A stretch of 64,000 nt of DNA from Amycolatopsis marina (GTDB taxonomy: Bacteria; Actinomycetota; Actinomycetes; Mycobacteriales; Pseudonocardiaceae). Location: NCBI RefSeq assembly GCF_900111885.1, contig NZ_FOKG01000008.1:62001-126000 (forward strand), given 5' to 3'. A program made the position numbers and the translations under genes. Below, piece after piece: positions 25,795 to 34,906 of the stretch (positions within the stretch are counted from its first letter, which is position 1; every line of letters begins with the position of its first letter). The notes under the pieces are model-generated. The model was not told where the DNA came from. It did not search any database and was given only the letters and a program-made list of their open reading frames with translations.

Positions 25795-26925
25795 ATGAAC
25801 GCTGACCTGCACCGACGCGCCGAGGTCCTTATCGACCTGGACGCCATCCGGCACAACATCGCGCTGCTCGCCGAGCGAGCGGCCGCGTCCGGCGCCGCGA
25901 CCATGGCCGTCGTCAAGGCGGACGGTTACGGCCACGGAGCTGTACCGGTGGCGCGCGCCGCCGTCGACGGGGGCGCGACCTGGTTGGGGACCTGTTCTCT
26001 CGCCGAGGCGCTGGACCTGCGGGCGGCGGGGGTCACGGTGCGCCTGCTGAGCTGGCTGGACAGCGACGACGTGGACTTCGCGCCCGGTATCGAGCAGGGC
26101 GTGGACCTCGCGGCCAGCTCGATGGGCGAGCTGAGCCGGATCGCCGCCGCCGCGAGCAGGACCGGTGCCCGGGCCCGGGTGCACCTCAAGATCGACACGG
26201 GACTCAACCGCAACGGGTGCCCCCCGGAGAGCTGGCCGCAACTGGTCAAGGCGGCCGCCGCGGAGTCGGATGTGGACGTAGTAGCCATTTGGTCGCATCT
26301 CGCGTGTGCGGACGAGCCGGGGCACCCGTCCATCGACCTGCAGGCCGCGCGGTTCGACACCGCGTACTCGCAGGCACGCGAGGCCGGGCTCAATCCCTTG
26401 CGGCATCTCGCGAACTCGGCCGCCACCCTGACGCGCCCCGACTTGCACTTCGACCTCGTGCGTCCCGGGATCGCCGGATATGGGCTCAATCCCGTGTCCA
26501 CCGACGACGACCTGCGGCCCGCGATGACCTTCCGGTCCACAGTGGTCCTCACAAAGCGCATCGCGGCGGGCGAGTCCGTCTCCTATGGACATACGTGGAC
26601 CGCGAGCCGGGACACCACGTTGGCACTGGTTCCGGCCGGGTACGCCGACGGTGTTCCGCGCACTCTTTCCGGGCGGATGAGTGTCTGGCTCGGTGGTATG
26701 CGCCGCCCGGTGGTCGGCCGTGTTTGCATGGATCAGATCGTGGTGGACTGTGGCGACGACGAACCGCCGGTCGGGGCCGATGTGGTGCTGTTCGGCGCCG
26801 GTGCGGAGGGCGGTCCGACCGCACGGGAGTGGGCGGACACGATCGGCACCATCGACTACGAGATCGTCACCGGCATGTACCGGCCGCGAGTGCACCGGCG
26901 GTACCTCGGAGGTGCGGGGCGATGA
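25795..26925 (+). CDS. alr: Alanine racemase
   Basis: 376 aa. PLP enzyme making D-alanine for peptidoglycan. PLP lysine in AVVKADGYGHG (Lys41), catalytic tyrosine in VSYGHTW, substrate loop RPGIAGYGL and CMDQIVVD near the C-terminal beta-domain. It is the head of an alr, hydrolase, tsaE unit with overlapping stops and starts. Confidence 0.97.
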   Translation: MNADLHRRAEVLIDLDAIRHNIALLAERAAASGAATMAVVKADGYGHGAVPVARAAVDGGATWLGTCSLAEALDLRAAGVTVRLLSWLDSDDVDFAPGIEQGVDLAASSMGELSRIAAAASRTGARARVHLKIDTGLNRNGCPPESWPQLVKAAAAESDVDVVAIWSHLACADEPGHPSIDLQAARFDTAYSQAREAGLNPLRHLANSAATLTRPDLHFDLVRPGIAGYGLNPVSTDDDLRPAMTFRSTVVLTKRIAAGESVSYGHTWTASRDTTLALVPAGYADGVPRTLSGRMSVWLGGMRRPVVGRVCMDQIVVDCGDDEPPVGADVVLFGAGAEGGPTAREWADTIGTIDYEIVTGMYRPRVHRRYLGGAGR

Positions 26926-28040
26926 CTCCATCACGCCGGATTCTCGGAATCGCCGGCGGAGTCGGGGCAGTGCTCACCGGGACCGTTGCCGCCGCGCTCG
27001 CGGTGACGACCCAACAACGCCGAAACCGGGTGGACCCGTTCGTGGACGAGCCGCTCGGCCAATTGCAGCCGGATCGCACCTCGACCGTGGCCGCCGACGA
27101 CGGAACGCCCCTCGCGGTCTCCGAGGTCGACCCGGAAGAGGAGGCGGAGCCGGCACTGACCGTCATCGGCGTCCACGGTTTCGCGCTGTCCCAGCTCAGT
27201 TGGCACTTCCAGCGCCGTGACCTCGCCTCGCTGCGCCTGCCCGGCGTTCGGCAGGTCTACTACGACCACCGGGGGCACGGCCTTTCCGGCCCTGCCTCGC
27301 AGGAGAGCAGCACTATCGAGCAGTTGGCGAGGGACCTCGACGCGGTGGTGCGAGCCGTCGCCCCCGAAGGGCCGATCGTCCTGATCGGACACTCGATGGG
27401 CGGCATGGTGATCATGGAGCTGGCCCAGCAGGTTCCCGAGTTGTTCGCCGACCGGGTGCACGGGGTGGCCCTGATCGCGACGGCGGCGGGTGAGGTCGGT
27501 GCACGAGGACTCCCGCGGTCGCTGCTGTCGAAGTACAACCCTCTCACCAGAGGGGTCGGCGAACTCGCGGGCTGGCAGCCGGGACTTGTCGAGTTCGCGC
27601 GTGCCGCGGGTGGCCAGCTGACCCGCCAGGCGATCCGCAGCCTCGCGTTCGGCGGGCGGGATGTCAGCCCCAAACTCGTGGACTTCATGCTGGAGATGCT
27701 CGCGGTCACCCCGGTCCGCGGGCTGGTGAACTTCGTGGACACCCTGGGCAGTCACAACCGCTACGCCGCGCTCGCCGGGTTGAAGAACACGCACGTGCTG
27801 GTGATCGGGGCGGCCGACGACCGGCTCACGCCGTTCTCTCACGCCGAGCGGATGGCGGCCGAACTGCCCGACGCCGAACTCGTCCGGGTGCGCGGTGCCG
27901 GGCACATGGTGCAGCTGGAACAACCCGAACTGGTGAACAGTCACCTCATCGACCTGCTGCAGCGTGCGTCCGGTGTCGACGGGGTTGGTGTGGACGGCGG
28001 GATCCGGACTCGGGAACGGGGCAGGTGGTGGCGATGGTGA
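26922..28040 (+). CDS. Membrane-anchored alpha/beta hydrolase
   Basis: 372 aa. N-terminal hydrophobic segment (about 7-27, GGVGAVLTGTVAAALAV), then an alpha/beta hydrolase fold: HGFALSQLSWHFQ oxyanion region, YYDHRGHGLS, nucleophile GHSMGGMV, acid in GAADDRLTP and histidine in GAGHMVQLE. Overlaps alr (ATGA). Conserved between alr and tsaE in related actinobacteria; substrate unknown. Confidence 0.85.
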   Translation: MTPSRRILGIAGGVGAVLTGTVAAALAVTTQQRRNRVDPFVDEPLGQLQPDRTSTVAADDGTPLAVSEVDPEEEAEPALTVIGVHGFALSQLSWHFQRRDLASLRLPGVRQVYYDHRGHGLSGPASQESSTIEQLARDLDAVVRAVAPEGPIVLIGHSMGGMVIMELAQQVPELFADRVHGVALIATAAGEVGARGLPRSLLSKYNPLTRGVGELAGWQPGLVEFARAAGGQLTRQAIRSLAFGGRDVSPKLVDFMLEMLAVTPVRGLVNFVDTLGSHNRYAALAGLKNTHVLVIGAADDRLTPFSHAERMAAELPDAELVRVRGAGHMVQLEQPELVNSHLIDLLQRASGVDGVGVDGGIRTRERGRWWRW

Positions 28041-28522
28041 GCATGGAACTGGCGACCGCCGAGGACACGATGGCATTCGGCCGTGCACTCGGCGCCCGGC
28101 TACGGCGGGGTGATCTGGTGTTGTTGGCCGGCCCACTCGGCGCGGGCAAGACGACACTGACGCGGGGTATCGCCGAGGGGCTCGGTGTGCGGGGCAGGGT
28201 CAGCTCGCCGACGTTCGTCCTGGCGCGGGTGCATCCGGCCGGAACGGCGGAGAACGGCGGAGGCGTACCGCTGGTGCACGTGGACGCCTACCGCCTCGGT
28301 GGGGACCTCACGGAACTCGACGATCTCGACCTCGATGCCGACCTCGAGCGGTCCGCCGTCGTGGTGGAGTGGGGCGAGGGCTCCGCGGAGCGGCTGTCGG
28401 AGAACTACCTGGTCGTCCGCCTCGACCGCCGTCAGGACAGCGACGACGAAACCCGCACCCTCTCCCTCGAACCGCACGGCACCTGGTCCGAGCGCACCCC
28501 AGAACTACATTTAGCCCGCTAA
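28034..28522 (+). CDS. tsaE: tRNA threonylcarbamoyladenosine biosynthesis ATPase TsaE
   Basis: 162 aa. P-loop GPLGAGKTTL, SSPTFVL switch region and HVDAYRL; works with TsaB and TsaD (both encoded about 5-7 kb downstream) in t6A37 tRNA modification. ATG at 28034 preferred for the GGGGCAGG just upstream; in-frame GTG at 28025 is an alternative. The last four residues (HLAR) and the TAA stop come from a copy of the dispersed palindrome, so the element has probably trimmed or replaced the original C-terminus. Confidence 0.93.
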   Translation: MVSMELATAEDTMAFGRALGARLRRGDLVLLAGPLGAGKTTLTRGIAEGLGVRGRVSSPTFVLARVHPAGTAENGGGVPLVHVDAYRLGGDLTELDDLDLDADLERSAVVVEWGEGSAERLSENYLVVRLDRRQDSDDETRTLSLEPHGTWSERTPELHLAR

Positions 28523-28528
28523 CTGCAG
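28505..28528. repeat. Dispersed palindrome, copy 8 (supplies tsaE stop)
   Basis: Core TTAGCCCGCTAA; its CATTTAGCCCGCTAA part is read as H-L-A-R-stop at the end of tsaE. Confidence 0.88.
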
Positions 28529-28578
28529 GTCAGAGGGCCGGTCCCGGAACTGGGCCGTGGGTGCGGCTGGGCCGGGGA

Positions 28579-28602
28579 CGACATTCAGCCCGCTAACTGC
28601 GG
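28579..28602. repeat. Dispersed palindrome, copy 9 (supplies carboxyltransferase stop)
   Basis: Variant core TCAGCCCGCTAA. On the minus strand its AGT-TAG gives the final Ser codon and stop of the carboxyltransferase gene. Copies 8 and 9 therefore end two facing genes. Confidence 0.85.
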
Positions 28603-29945
28603 GTCCTGGGGGTGACGATGCCTTCGGCTGTGCCGAGGGCCACGACGTCGCTGGGACGCAGGCGGAGTTGGTCGGCTGTGGCGGGCACCTCGTCCGGGGC
28701 TCTTTTGAGGATGGAGGCCGCCGCCTCCGGCGAGGTCACCGAGAAGTAGCTGTCCGGCGTCATCCACGTCCGCCCCGGCGCGGCGAAAGCCAGTGCACCG
28801 CCCGAGCCGCCTTCGCCGATCACCAGCGTCGACACCGGCACCCGCGCCGAGGCCACCGCCGCGAACACCTCCGCGATCGCCCCGCCGATCCCCGCCCGCT
28901 CCGCTGCGGCGTCGTTGGCCGCGCCGGGCGTGTCCACGAGGGTGAGTACCGGAATGCCGAGCCGGTCGGCGAGCCGGATCAGCCGCGCGGCCGTGCGGAA
29001 GCCTGCCGGAGTTGTGGCCGTGCCGCACTGCGCGGCGTAGGCGATCACCTGCCCGGCCCGGCGACCGAACCCACACGCCACCCCCGGATCCACGCCGCCA
29101 CCGCAGCGGTCGCCGCTGATGCCCTCCCTGTGGTCGAAGTAGTCGTCGAGATAGGCCTCGGCACGCGGGCGCTGTTCCGTCCTGGCGGCCCGCACCGCAG
29201 CCCACCCGGACATCGGCTCGGTGCCGGCGCCAAGCGCCCTCGGCGGGACAGGGACCCCGCCACGGGGCGCGGTCAGCAGACGCAGCCAGCTCGCCAGGGT
29301 GCCCGGCAGGTCCTCCGGGGAAACGAGCCGGTCGACGTGCCCGCCCGCGAACTGGCTCTCCGCCGTGTACGCCGCCGCTGCGCTGTCGTCCCCGGCAGGA
29401 CGGACTCGTGAACCCGCGAATCCGACCTGTGCTCCTGGCAGGGCCAGCGTGACGTCGGCCCCCGCACCGAGCGTGGCCCAGCCGCCACCCGTCGTCGGAT
29501 CCCGCAACACGGCCACGTGCGGCAGACCCGCTCCCCGGACGCGGGCAGCGGCCGCGGCGATCCGCTGCAACTGCGAGAGCGCCGCCATTCCCTCCTGCAT
29601 CCGGCTGCCCCCGGTCGCCACGGCCGTGACCACCGGCAGGCGGTAGTGGATCGCGTAATCGAACGCCGCCTCGATCCGGTCGCCCGTCCGCCTGCCGAGC
29701 GAGCCACCGAGGAACCCGAACTCGAACACCACCAGCACCGCGGCGACCCCGCCGACGTCGCCGGTCCCGCACACCACGGACTCACGCTCGCCGGTGCGCT
29801 CGGCCGCGCGGTCGCGGGCGTCGTCATAGCCTGCCCAGCCGATCGGCCCGTCGGTCTCCGCAGCGGCCTGGTCCACCAGCGGAAGGTCGGTGAAACCCTC
29901 CGCGAACTCCTTGATCAGCTCCCGCGCGGATTTGCGGTCAGGCAT
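28593..29945 (-). CDS. Fused AccD/AccA-type acyl-CoA carboxyltransferase of the malonate cluster
   Basis: 450 aa. N-terminal half is beta-like (FEFGFLGGSLG, GGSRMQEGMAAL, LRDPTTGG), C-terminal half alpha-like (TLVDTPGAANDAAAE, GEGGSGGALAFA). The AccD zinc ribbon is missing. No biotin carboxylase or carrier gene lies nearby. Last gene of a minus-strand operon with matB (8-base overlap) and matC. In that context it may decarboxylate malonyl-CoA to acetyl-CoA, in the way the related MdcD/MdcE subunits do for malonyl-ACP, taking the place of MatA; the alternative is a conventional carboxylase subunit. Fold call is firm, reaction direction is inference. Confidence 0.82.
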   Translation of the reverse strand: MPDRKSARELIKEFAEGFTDLPLVDQAAAETDGPIGWAGYDDARDRAAERTGERESVVCGTGDVGGVAAVLVVFEFGFLGGSLGRRTGDRIEAAFDYAIHYRLPVVTAVATGGSRMQEGMAALSQLQRIAAAAARVRGAGLPHVAVLRDPTTGGGWATLGAGADVTLALPGAQVGFAGSRVRPAGDDSAAAAYTAESQFAGGHVDRLVSPEDLPGTLASWLRLLTAPRGGVPVPPRALGAGTEPMSGWAAVRAARTEQRPRAEAYLDDYFDHREGISGDRCGGGVDPGVACGFGRRAGQVIAYAAQCGTATTPAGFRTAARLIRLADRLGIPVLTLVDTPGAANDAAAERAGIGGAIAEVFAAVASARVPVSTLVIGEGGSGGALAFAAPGRTWMTPDSYFSVTSPEAAASILKRAPDEVPATADQLRLRPSDVVALGTAEGIVTPRTRS

Positions 29946-31395
29946 GCAGGGCTCGCTTCAGCACCTTGCCCATGTCGTTGCGTGGCAGGGCATCCACGAA
30001 GTGCACGACCCTCGGTCGCTTGTGCGGCGCCAGCAGCCGGGACACATGGTCGGCCAGTTCCAGCTCGTCCGGCCGCGCTCCGGACGGCACGATCCAGGCC
30101 ACGATCCGCTCGCCCAGATCCGGGTCCGGCTCGCCGGTCACGGCCGCCTCGCTCACACCGGGATGCTCCAGCAGCGCGTTCTCGATCTCGCCCGCGCCGA
30201 TCTTGTAGCCACCGCTCTTGATCAGGTCGGTGGCCTTGCGCCCGACGATGCGCAGGTAGCCGTCCGCGTCCCTGACGGCCATGTCGCCGGTCCGGAACCA
30301 GCCGTCCACGAACGCCTCCGCCGTGGCATCCGGGCGATTGAGGTACTCGGTGAACAGATTGGCTCCACGCACCTGGATCTCACCGACGGTCTCCCCGTCG
30401 CTGTCCTCGATCGGCGTCCCGTTCTCTTCCACGAGGCGCACCTCGACGCCGCGCAGCGGCACGCCGACCGTCCCCGGCCTGCGTTCCCCGTCCGCGCGCA
30501 CGCTGGTGTTCATCAGCGTCTCGGTCATGCCGTACCGCTCCACCACCTGCTGCCCGGTGGCGGCCGTGATCCGCTCGTGGTCGTGCACAGGCAGGGCAGC
30601 CGAACCGGACACCAGCAGCCGTGCGCCCGCGAGCGCATCGCGCAGCGCCGGATCGTCCTGCACCTCGGCGGCGATCCGGTGGTACATCGTCGGCACGCCG
30701 AACATCATCGTGGCGCCGTTCGCGAGTTCCTCGGTGAGCGGTGCGGTGGCGAAGCGGCCGAGGTGACGAACCTCCGCGGCCCGTCGCAACGGACCGAGCA
30801 CGCCGAGGATCAGCCCGTGTACGTGGAACAGGGGCAGGGCGTGCACCAGCACGTCCTCGGCGCTCCACTGCCATGCGTCCTCGAGCGCGTCGAGAGTCTC
30901 GGCGATGGCTCGGCGGGGCAGCACCACGCCCTTCGGCGGGCCCGTGGTTCCGGAGGTGTAGACGATCAGCGCCGGAGATTCGGGGCCAGGCTCGTCGGGC
31001 AGCGCACCAGCGGAGCCGGTGAGTGTGACGTCCGTGCGGTGCAGTTCGCGCAATCCGGCGGGCAGTTCGGCGCCTGGCTCCGCGAGTACGCGTACCGGGC
31101 TGCTGTCGGTGACGATATGGGCGAGTTCGCGTTCGCCGATCTTCGGGTTGACCGGCACCGCGGGCACCCCGGCCAGCAGGGCGGCGACCACCGCGACGCT
31201 CGTCTCGATCGTGGCCGTGGCCCAGACCGCGACGCGCACCGGCGTCTCGCCCGTCCCCCGCAGTGCGCGCAGCTCCCGCGCCAGCGTTCCGGCCACTTCG
31301 GCCAGTTCCGCATAGGTCAGTGCGCGGTCGCCGAACCGGAGGGCCTGCTTGGCCTGCGTCGACTTCTCCTGTAGTGCCGGGAACAGCACGCTCAC
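29938..31395 (-). CDS. matB: Malonyl-CoA synthetase
   Basis: 485 aa; GTG start with AAGGAG upstream. ANL-superfamily acyl-CoA synthetase: YTSGTTGPPKGV, PLFHVHGLILG, RYGMTETLM, GWFRTGDMA and C-terminal lysine in NDMGKVLKRAL. The HVHGL segment and the linkage to a MatC-type carrier and a GntR regulator mark it as MatB (malonate + ATP + CoA to malonyl-CoA). It can supply malonyl-CoA for synthesis or feed the adjacent carboxyltransferase for breakdown. Confidence 0.88.
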   Translation of the reverse strand: MSVLFPALQEKSTQAKQALRFGDRALTYAELAEVAGTLARELRALRGTGETPVRVAVWATATIETSVAVVAALLAGVPAVPVNPKIGERELAHIVTDSSPVRVLAEPGAELPAGLRELHRTDVTLTGSAGALPDEPGPESPALIVYTSGTTGPPKGVVLPRRAIAETLDALEDAWQWSAEDVLVHALPLFHVHGLILGVLGPLRRAAEVRHLGRFATAPLTEELANGATMMFGVPTMYHRIAAEVQDDPALRDALAGARLLVSGSAALPVHDHERITAATGQQVVERYGMTETLMNTSVRADGERRPGTVGVPLRGVEVRLVEENGTPIEDSDGETVGEIQVRGANLFTEYLNRPDATAEAFVDGWFRTGDMAVRDADGYLRIVGRKATDLIKSGGYKIGAGEIENALLEHPGVSEAAVTGEPDPDLGERIVAWIVPSGARPDELELADHVSRLLAPHKRPRVVHFVDALPRNDMGKVLKRALHA

Positions 31396-31419
31396 CCGAA
31401 CTCCTTCTCGTCGTCGTTC

Positions 31420-32727
31420 TCAGCCGAAACCCGGCACGATCATGACCAGCCACACCACCGCGGGCATCACCGCGACAATGATGCCGCCGTAGACCATCAA
31501 CTGCCGGAAGAATCGATCGCGATCCACCTCCGCCGCGTTGGCGAGTACCAGCGCGCCATTGGTGCTGAACGGACTGACGTCCACCACGGTCGAAGCGACG
31601 GCCAGGCCGACGATCATGCCGATCGGCCCGATGGTCCCCTGGTCGAGGAAGGGCACCGCCAGCGGGATCAGCGCGCCCATGATGCCCACCGAGGAGGCGA
31701 ACGCGGACACGATCGCGCCGATGTAGCAGAGCAGTAACGCCGCCAGCAGCGGGATGGCGACGTTGCCGACCGCGTTACCCGCGTACTCGATGGTGCCCAG
31801 TTCTTGCAGAACCCCCACGTAGGTGAGCACTCCGCAGATCAGGAGCACCGTCGGCCAGGTGATCTCGGTGACGGCCTTGCGACTGCTTTCGGACCAGAAC
31901 ACACTGAGCAGCACGGCCAGCGTGATCGCCGTGAGCCCGACGTCGAGGTCGAAGACCAGGGTCGCGACGACCAGTGCGGCAAGACTGAGCAGGGTCGCGA
32001 TCCTGGCCGGATTCAACCGGAAAGTTTCGGTCAGCTTGGTGCCCGCGGTGGCCGCAGTGGCCGCTCCCGGACCGCCCGTTCCGATCGTGCCTGGTGCGAT
32101 CTCGTCCGTGGTGCTGGTCTCCCGGCTCAGCCGCAGGCCGCCGAACACCACGAACACCACCGCTGCGATCACGAGGTTCACCGCGAAGCTGGCGGCGAAC
32201 AGGACGAGTTCGCTGCCCGCCAGGGCCTCCCGCTCGACGATGCCGTTGACGATCGTGCCGTAGATGCTGATCGGCGAGAACCCGCCCGCCTGCGCGCCGT
32301 GGACGACCATCGCGCCCATGAGCAGCGGGTGGATCCCATAGCGGGCGGCGAAGCCGAGCGCGATGGGCGCGACGATCGCGACAGCGGCAGGACTCACCGC
32401 ACCGATCGCGGTGAGCGTGGCGCTGATACCGAACATGACCCAGGGGATCAGCGCCAGCCGCCCGCCGACGAGCCGGATCGCCGCGTGCACCAGCCAGTCC
32501 GTTGTGCCGTTGGATCTCGCGATGGCGAACAGGAAAGTCACCCCGACCAGCACTACGAACAGGTCTGCGGGGAACCCGCTGAAGATCGCGTCGGCGTCCA
32601 TGCCTCCCGCGAGGGTGCCGACGGCGAACGCGGCTGCGAAGGCCAGCGCACCCATGTTGATCGATTTGGTGGTCGCGATGACGAACACGACCACGAGAAC
32701 AAGGATGGAGATCAGTTCGGCGGACAT
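31420..32727 (-). CDS. matC: Malonate (dicarboxylate) carrier, MatC-type
   Basis: 435 aa, about 12 hydrophobic segments arranged as two repeats with a polar Thr/Ala/Gly loop in the middle (about 205-235). Landmarks AVSPAAVAIVAP, HGAQAGGFSPISIYG and VVDVSPFSTNGALVLA are typical of the MatC/DASS-like carriers. ATG at 32727 with GGGAG upstream; the longer frame would cross the operator region. First gene of the operon, 24 bases before matB, and divergent from the GntR gene. Imports malonate or a similar dicarboxylate. Confidence 0.88.
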   Translation of the reverse strand: MSAELISILVLVVVFVIATTKSINMGALAFAAAFAVGTLAGGMDADAIFSGFPADLFVVLVGVTFLFAIARSNGTTDWLVHAAIRLVGGRLALIPWVMFGISATLTAIGAVSPAAVAIVAPIALGFAARYGIHPLLMGAMVVHGAQAGGFSPISIYGTIVNGIVEREALAGSELVLFAASFAVNLVIAAVVFVVFGGLRLSRETSTTDEIAPGTIGTGGPGAATAATAGTKLTETFRLNPARIATLLSLAALVVATLVFDLDVGLTAITLAVLLSVFWSESSRKAVTEITWPTVLLICGVLTYVGVLQELGTIEYAGNAVGNVAIPLLAALLLCYIGAIVSAFASSVGIMGALIPLAVPFLDQGTIGPIGMIVGLAVASTVVDVSPFSTNGALVLANAAEVDRDRFFRQLMVYGGIIVAVMPAVVWLVMIVPGFG

Positions 32728-32809
32728 CAGGCTCCCGTCGTTGGGCGCCGCACCGGCAGCGGATCGGTCGATGTTGGTCGAGAGCCAGAGGCCTGGCGGA
32801 CCAGTGGTC

Positions 32810-32826
32810 AAGTGGCTGAACCACTT
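32810..32826. promoter_or_regulatory. FadR/GntR-type operator 1
   Basis: AAGTGGCTGAACCACTT: perfect 6-bp arms around CTGAA, matching the FadR-subfamily pattern TGG-N5-CCA. In the matC/GntR divergent gap. A looser TGGCGGACCA lies at 32794-32803. Confidence 0.75.
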
Positions 32827-32865
32827 TGCGGTGTCGTGGTTCACAATGTCAAGAAGAAACTGGAC

Positions 32866-32882
32866 AACTGGCTGAGCCACTT
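32866..32882. promoter_or_regulatory. FadR/GntR-type operator 2
   Basis: AACTGGCTGAGCCACTT differs from operator 1 at two positions and lies 56 bp from it, centre to centre, near the GntR start. The pair would let one repressor control both divergent units. Confidence 0.75.
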
Positions 32883-32948
32883 GGCCGCGTTCGTGCTCAC
32901 GGGCTGTTATCCTGCGAGGAAGAACCGGGCGAAGTACGAGGGGGATCT

Positions 32949-33677
32949 GTGTCCGACGCCTTGCGGCCGATGGCCCGTTCCCGCTTGTACGAGCAGGTTC
33001 TGGAGCGCATCCGGGACTACGTGTCCGACGGCAAGCTCGGGGTGGGTGATCGGCTGCCACCGGAACGGGAACTGGCTCAGCGGCTGGGGGTCAGCCGGGC
33101 GTCGGTGAAGCAGGCGATCGTGGTCCTCGAGGTGCAGGGCTTCGTCGAGGTACGGCACGGCGGCGGCACCTACCTGGTGCGCGACACGCTCGACGCGGAA
33201 CCGGTGGAGCAGCTCGTCGAGCGGCGCAGGCGGCTGCCCGACGTGCTGGAAGCGCGCGAGGCCATGGAGACGAAACTCGCCGAACTGGCCGCACAGCGGC
33301 GGACGAAGGACGACCTGGACGCCATGGAGGCCGCGCTGGCCCACATGCGTGTCGAGGTCGACGCGGGAGAGTCCGGCGTCGAGGGCGATCGGCGATTCCA
33401 CGCCGCGGTGACGGCGGCAGCGCACAGTTCACTGCTCGCGGAGTTCATGCGGACGATCGCCGAGCAGATCACCGAGAGCCGGACCGAGTCCCTGCGCCAG
33501 CCTGGCAGGCCGAAGCGCTCGCTCGCACAGCACCAGCGGATTTTCGACGCGATCAGCCTCGGTGACGCGAAAGCGGCGGCAGCCGCGATGCGCAGGCACG
33601 TGCGAACCGTGGCGAAGGTCCGGTTGCTCAGCTGGAACCCGGACGAGGAGCAGGGAGCCGCGCCGGACCAGCCCTGA
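32949..33677 (+). CDS. GntR-family (FadR subfamily) regulator of the malonate cluster
   Basis: 242 aa; GTG start with GAGGGGGA upstream. N-terminal winged helix (RLYEQVLERIRDYVSDG, DRLPPERELAQRLGVSRASVKQAI, GTYLV) and an all-helical FCD ligand domain whose metal histidines are suggested by DRRFHAAV and the later QHQRIFDAI and MRRHV. Divergent from matC with two palindromic operators between. Very probably the malonate-responsive regulator (MatR-like), relieving repression when malonate or malonyl-CoA is present. Confidence 0.9.
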   Translation: MSDALRPMARSRLYEQVLERIRDYVSDGKLGVGDRLPPERELAQRLGVSRASVKQAIVVLEVQGFVEVRHGGGTYLVRDTLDAEPVEQLVERRRRLPDVLEAREAMETKLAELAAQRRTKDDLDAMEAALAHMRVEVDAGESGVEGDRRFHAAVTAAAHSSLLAEFMRTIAEQITESRTESLRQPGRPKRSLAQHQRIFDAISLGDAKAAAAAMRRHVRTVAKVRLLSWNPDEEQGAAPDQP

Positions 33678-33746
33678 GCACCCGCCGAAGCCGAGCCGCG
33701 GCAGGTTGTGTGTGGACGCGGGCACGGGGGGTCGTACGCTCGTCAC

Positions 33747-34427
33747 GTGCTTGTTCTCGCCATCGACACCGCGACCCCCGCCGTCACCGCGGGAGTGGTC
33801 GCGCTGGAACCGTCCGGCGTCAGGGTGCTGGGTACGCGGGTCACCCAGGACGCGCGGGCGCACGGTGAACTGCTCACCCCGCACGTGCTCGAGGCCGTCG
33901 CGCAGGCCGGAACGCACCTGCGCGAACTCGACGCGATCGCCTGCGGCATCGGGCCGGGTCCCTACACCGGCCTGCGGGCCGGGATGGCCACCGCGGGCGC
34001 GCTCGGGCACAGTCTGGGTGTGCCGGTGTATCCGGTCTGCAGTCTCGACGCGATCGCGGCCGAGGTCGCGACCGGCGACCAGAACGCGCCATTCGTCGTC
34101 GTGACCGACGCGCGTCGCAAGGAGGTCTACTGGGCCACCTACGACGCCTCGGGTGCGCGGACGGACGGACCTGGCGTGCAGCGGCCCGCCGAGCTGGCGG
34201 TCAGGCTCGCAGCCGGGACCGTGGCCGCAGGACAGGGCGCAGAACTGCACCGGGAGGCGCTCGGTGTCACGGTGCTCCAACCGGCCACTCCCACGGTCGC
34301 CGGCCTTGTCCGGGCGGCGCGCGAAGGTCTGCTCGCGGGGACACCACCCGGCCCACTGACGCCGTTGTATCTGCGCAGGCCGGACGCCCAGGAACCGGGA
34401 CAGCGGAAGCGGGTGACGGCGCTGTGA
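33747..34427 (+). CDS. tsaB: tRNA threonylcarbamoyladenosine biosynthesis protein TsaB
   Basis: 226 aa; GTG start giving [13 protein letters not shown], the usual TsaB opening. ASKHA fold with [13 protein letters not shown], the family hallmark. Partner of TsaD. Start of a tightly packed tsaB-rimI-tsaD unit with 1-4 base overlaps. Confidence 0.95.
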   Translation: MLVLAIDTATPAVTAGVVALEPSGVRVLGTRVTQDARAHGELLTPHVLEAVAQAGTHLRELDAIACGIGPGPYTGLRAGMATAGALGHSLGVPVYPVCSLDAIAAEVATGDQNAPFVVVTDARRKEVYWATYDASGARTDGPGVQRPAELAVRLAAGTVAAGQGAELHREALGVTVLQPATPTVAGLVRAAREGLLAGTPPGPLTPLYLRRPDAQEPGQRKRVTAL

Positions 34428-34906
34428 GATTGGAACCGTTGCGCCGCAAACACATTCCGAGATGCGTGGCACTGGAGAAGCTGCTGTTCCCCGGCGACAG
34501 CCCGTGGAGCGCACACGCCTTCCACGCCGAACTGGACGCAGGCGCCCACTACGTCGCGGCCGTCACCGAGGACGACGTGCTCGCCGGGTACGCGGGGCTG
34601 GCGATCATGGGACCGCCCGCCGACCCGGAAACCAGCCTCCACACCATTGGTGTCGATCCCGAGTTCCAGGGCGCGGGCGTGGGAACGGCCTTGCTGCGCG
34701 CGGTGTTGCGGCGGGCCGACGAACTCGGGGCACCGGTGTTCCTGGAGGTGCGGACGGACAACGAGCGGGCAATCGGTCTGTACGAGCGGCACGGATTCCA
34801 GCGTCTCGGGTTGCGCAGGCGTTACTACCAGCCCTCCGGTGCCGATGCCTACACGATGAAGCGGCCGCCCGTGCGCGTGGCCGAGGCGGGGGAGGCGACG
34901 GCCTGA
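34424..34906 (+). CDS. rimI: Ribosomal-protein-alanine N-acetyltransferase (GNAT)
   Basis: 160 aa. GNAT acetyl-CoA motif [16 protein letters not shown], then [19 protein letters not shown] and the [15 protein letters not shown] terminus of RimI (S18 N-terminal acetylation). GTG start overlaps tsaB stop, and its stop overlaps the tsaD start. The tsaB-rimI-tsaD order is conserved across actinobacteria. Confidence 0.95.
   Translation: MRLEPLRRKHIPRCVALEKLLFPGDSPWSAHAFHAELDAGAHYVAAVTEDDVLAGYAGLAIMGPPADPETSLHTIGVDPEFQGAGVGTALLRAVLRRADELGAPVFLEVRTDNERAIGLYERHGFQRLGLRRRYYQPSGADAYTMKRPPVRVAEAGEATA

Noticed and set aside
24129-25916. 595-codon minus-strand open frame opposite xylB
   Set aside because: Shadow of a kinase with intact FGGY motifs; no ribosome site or domain.
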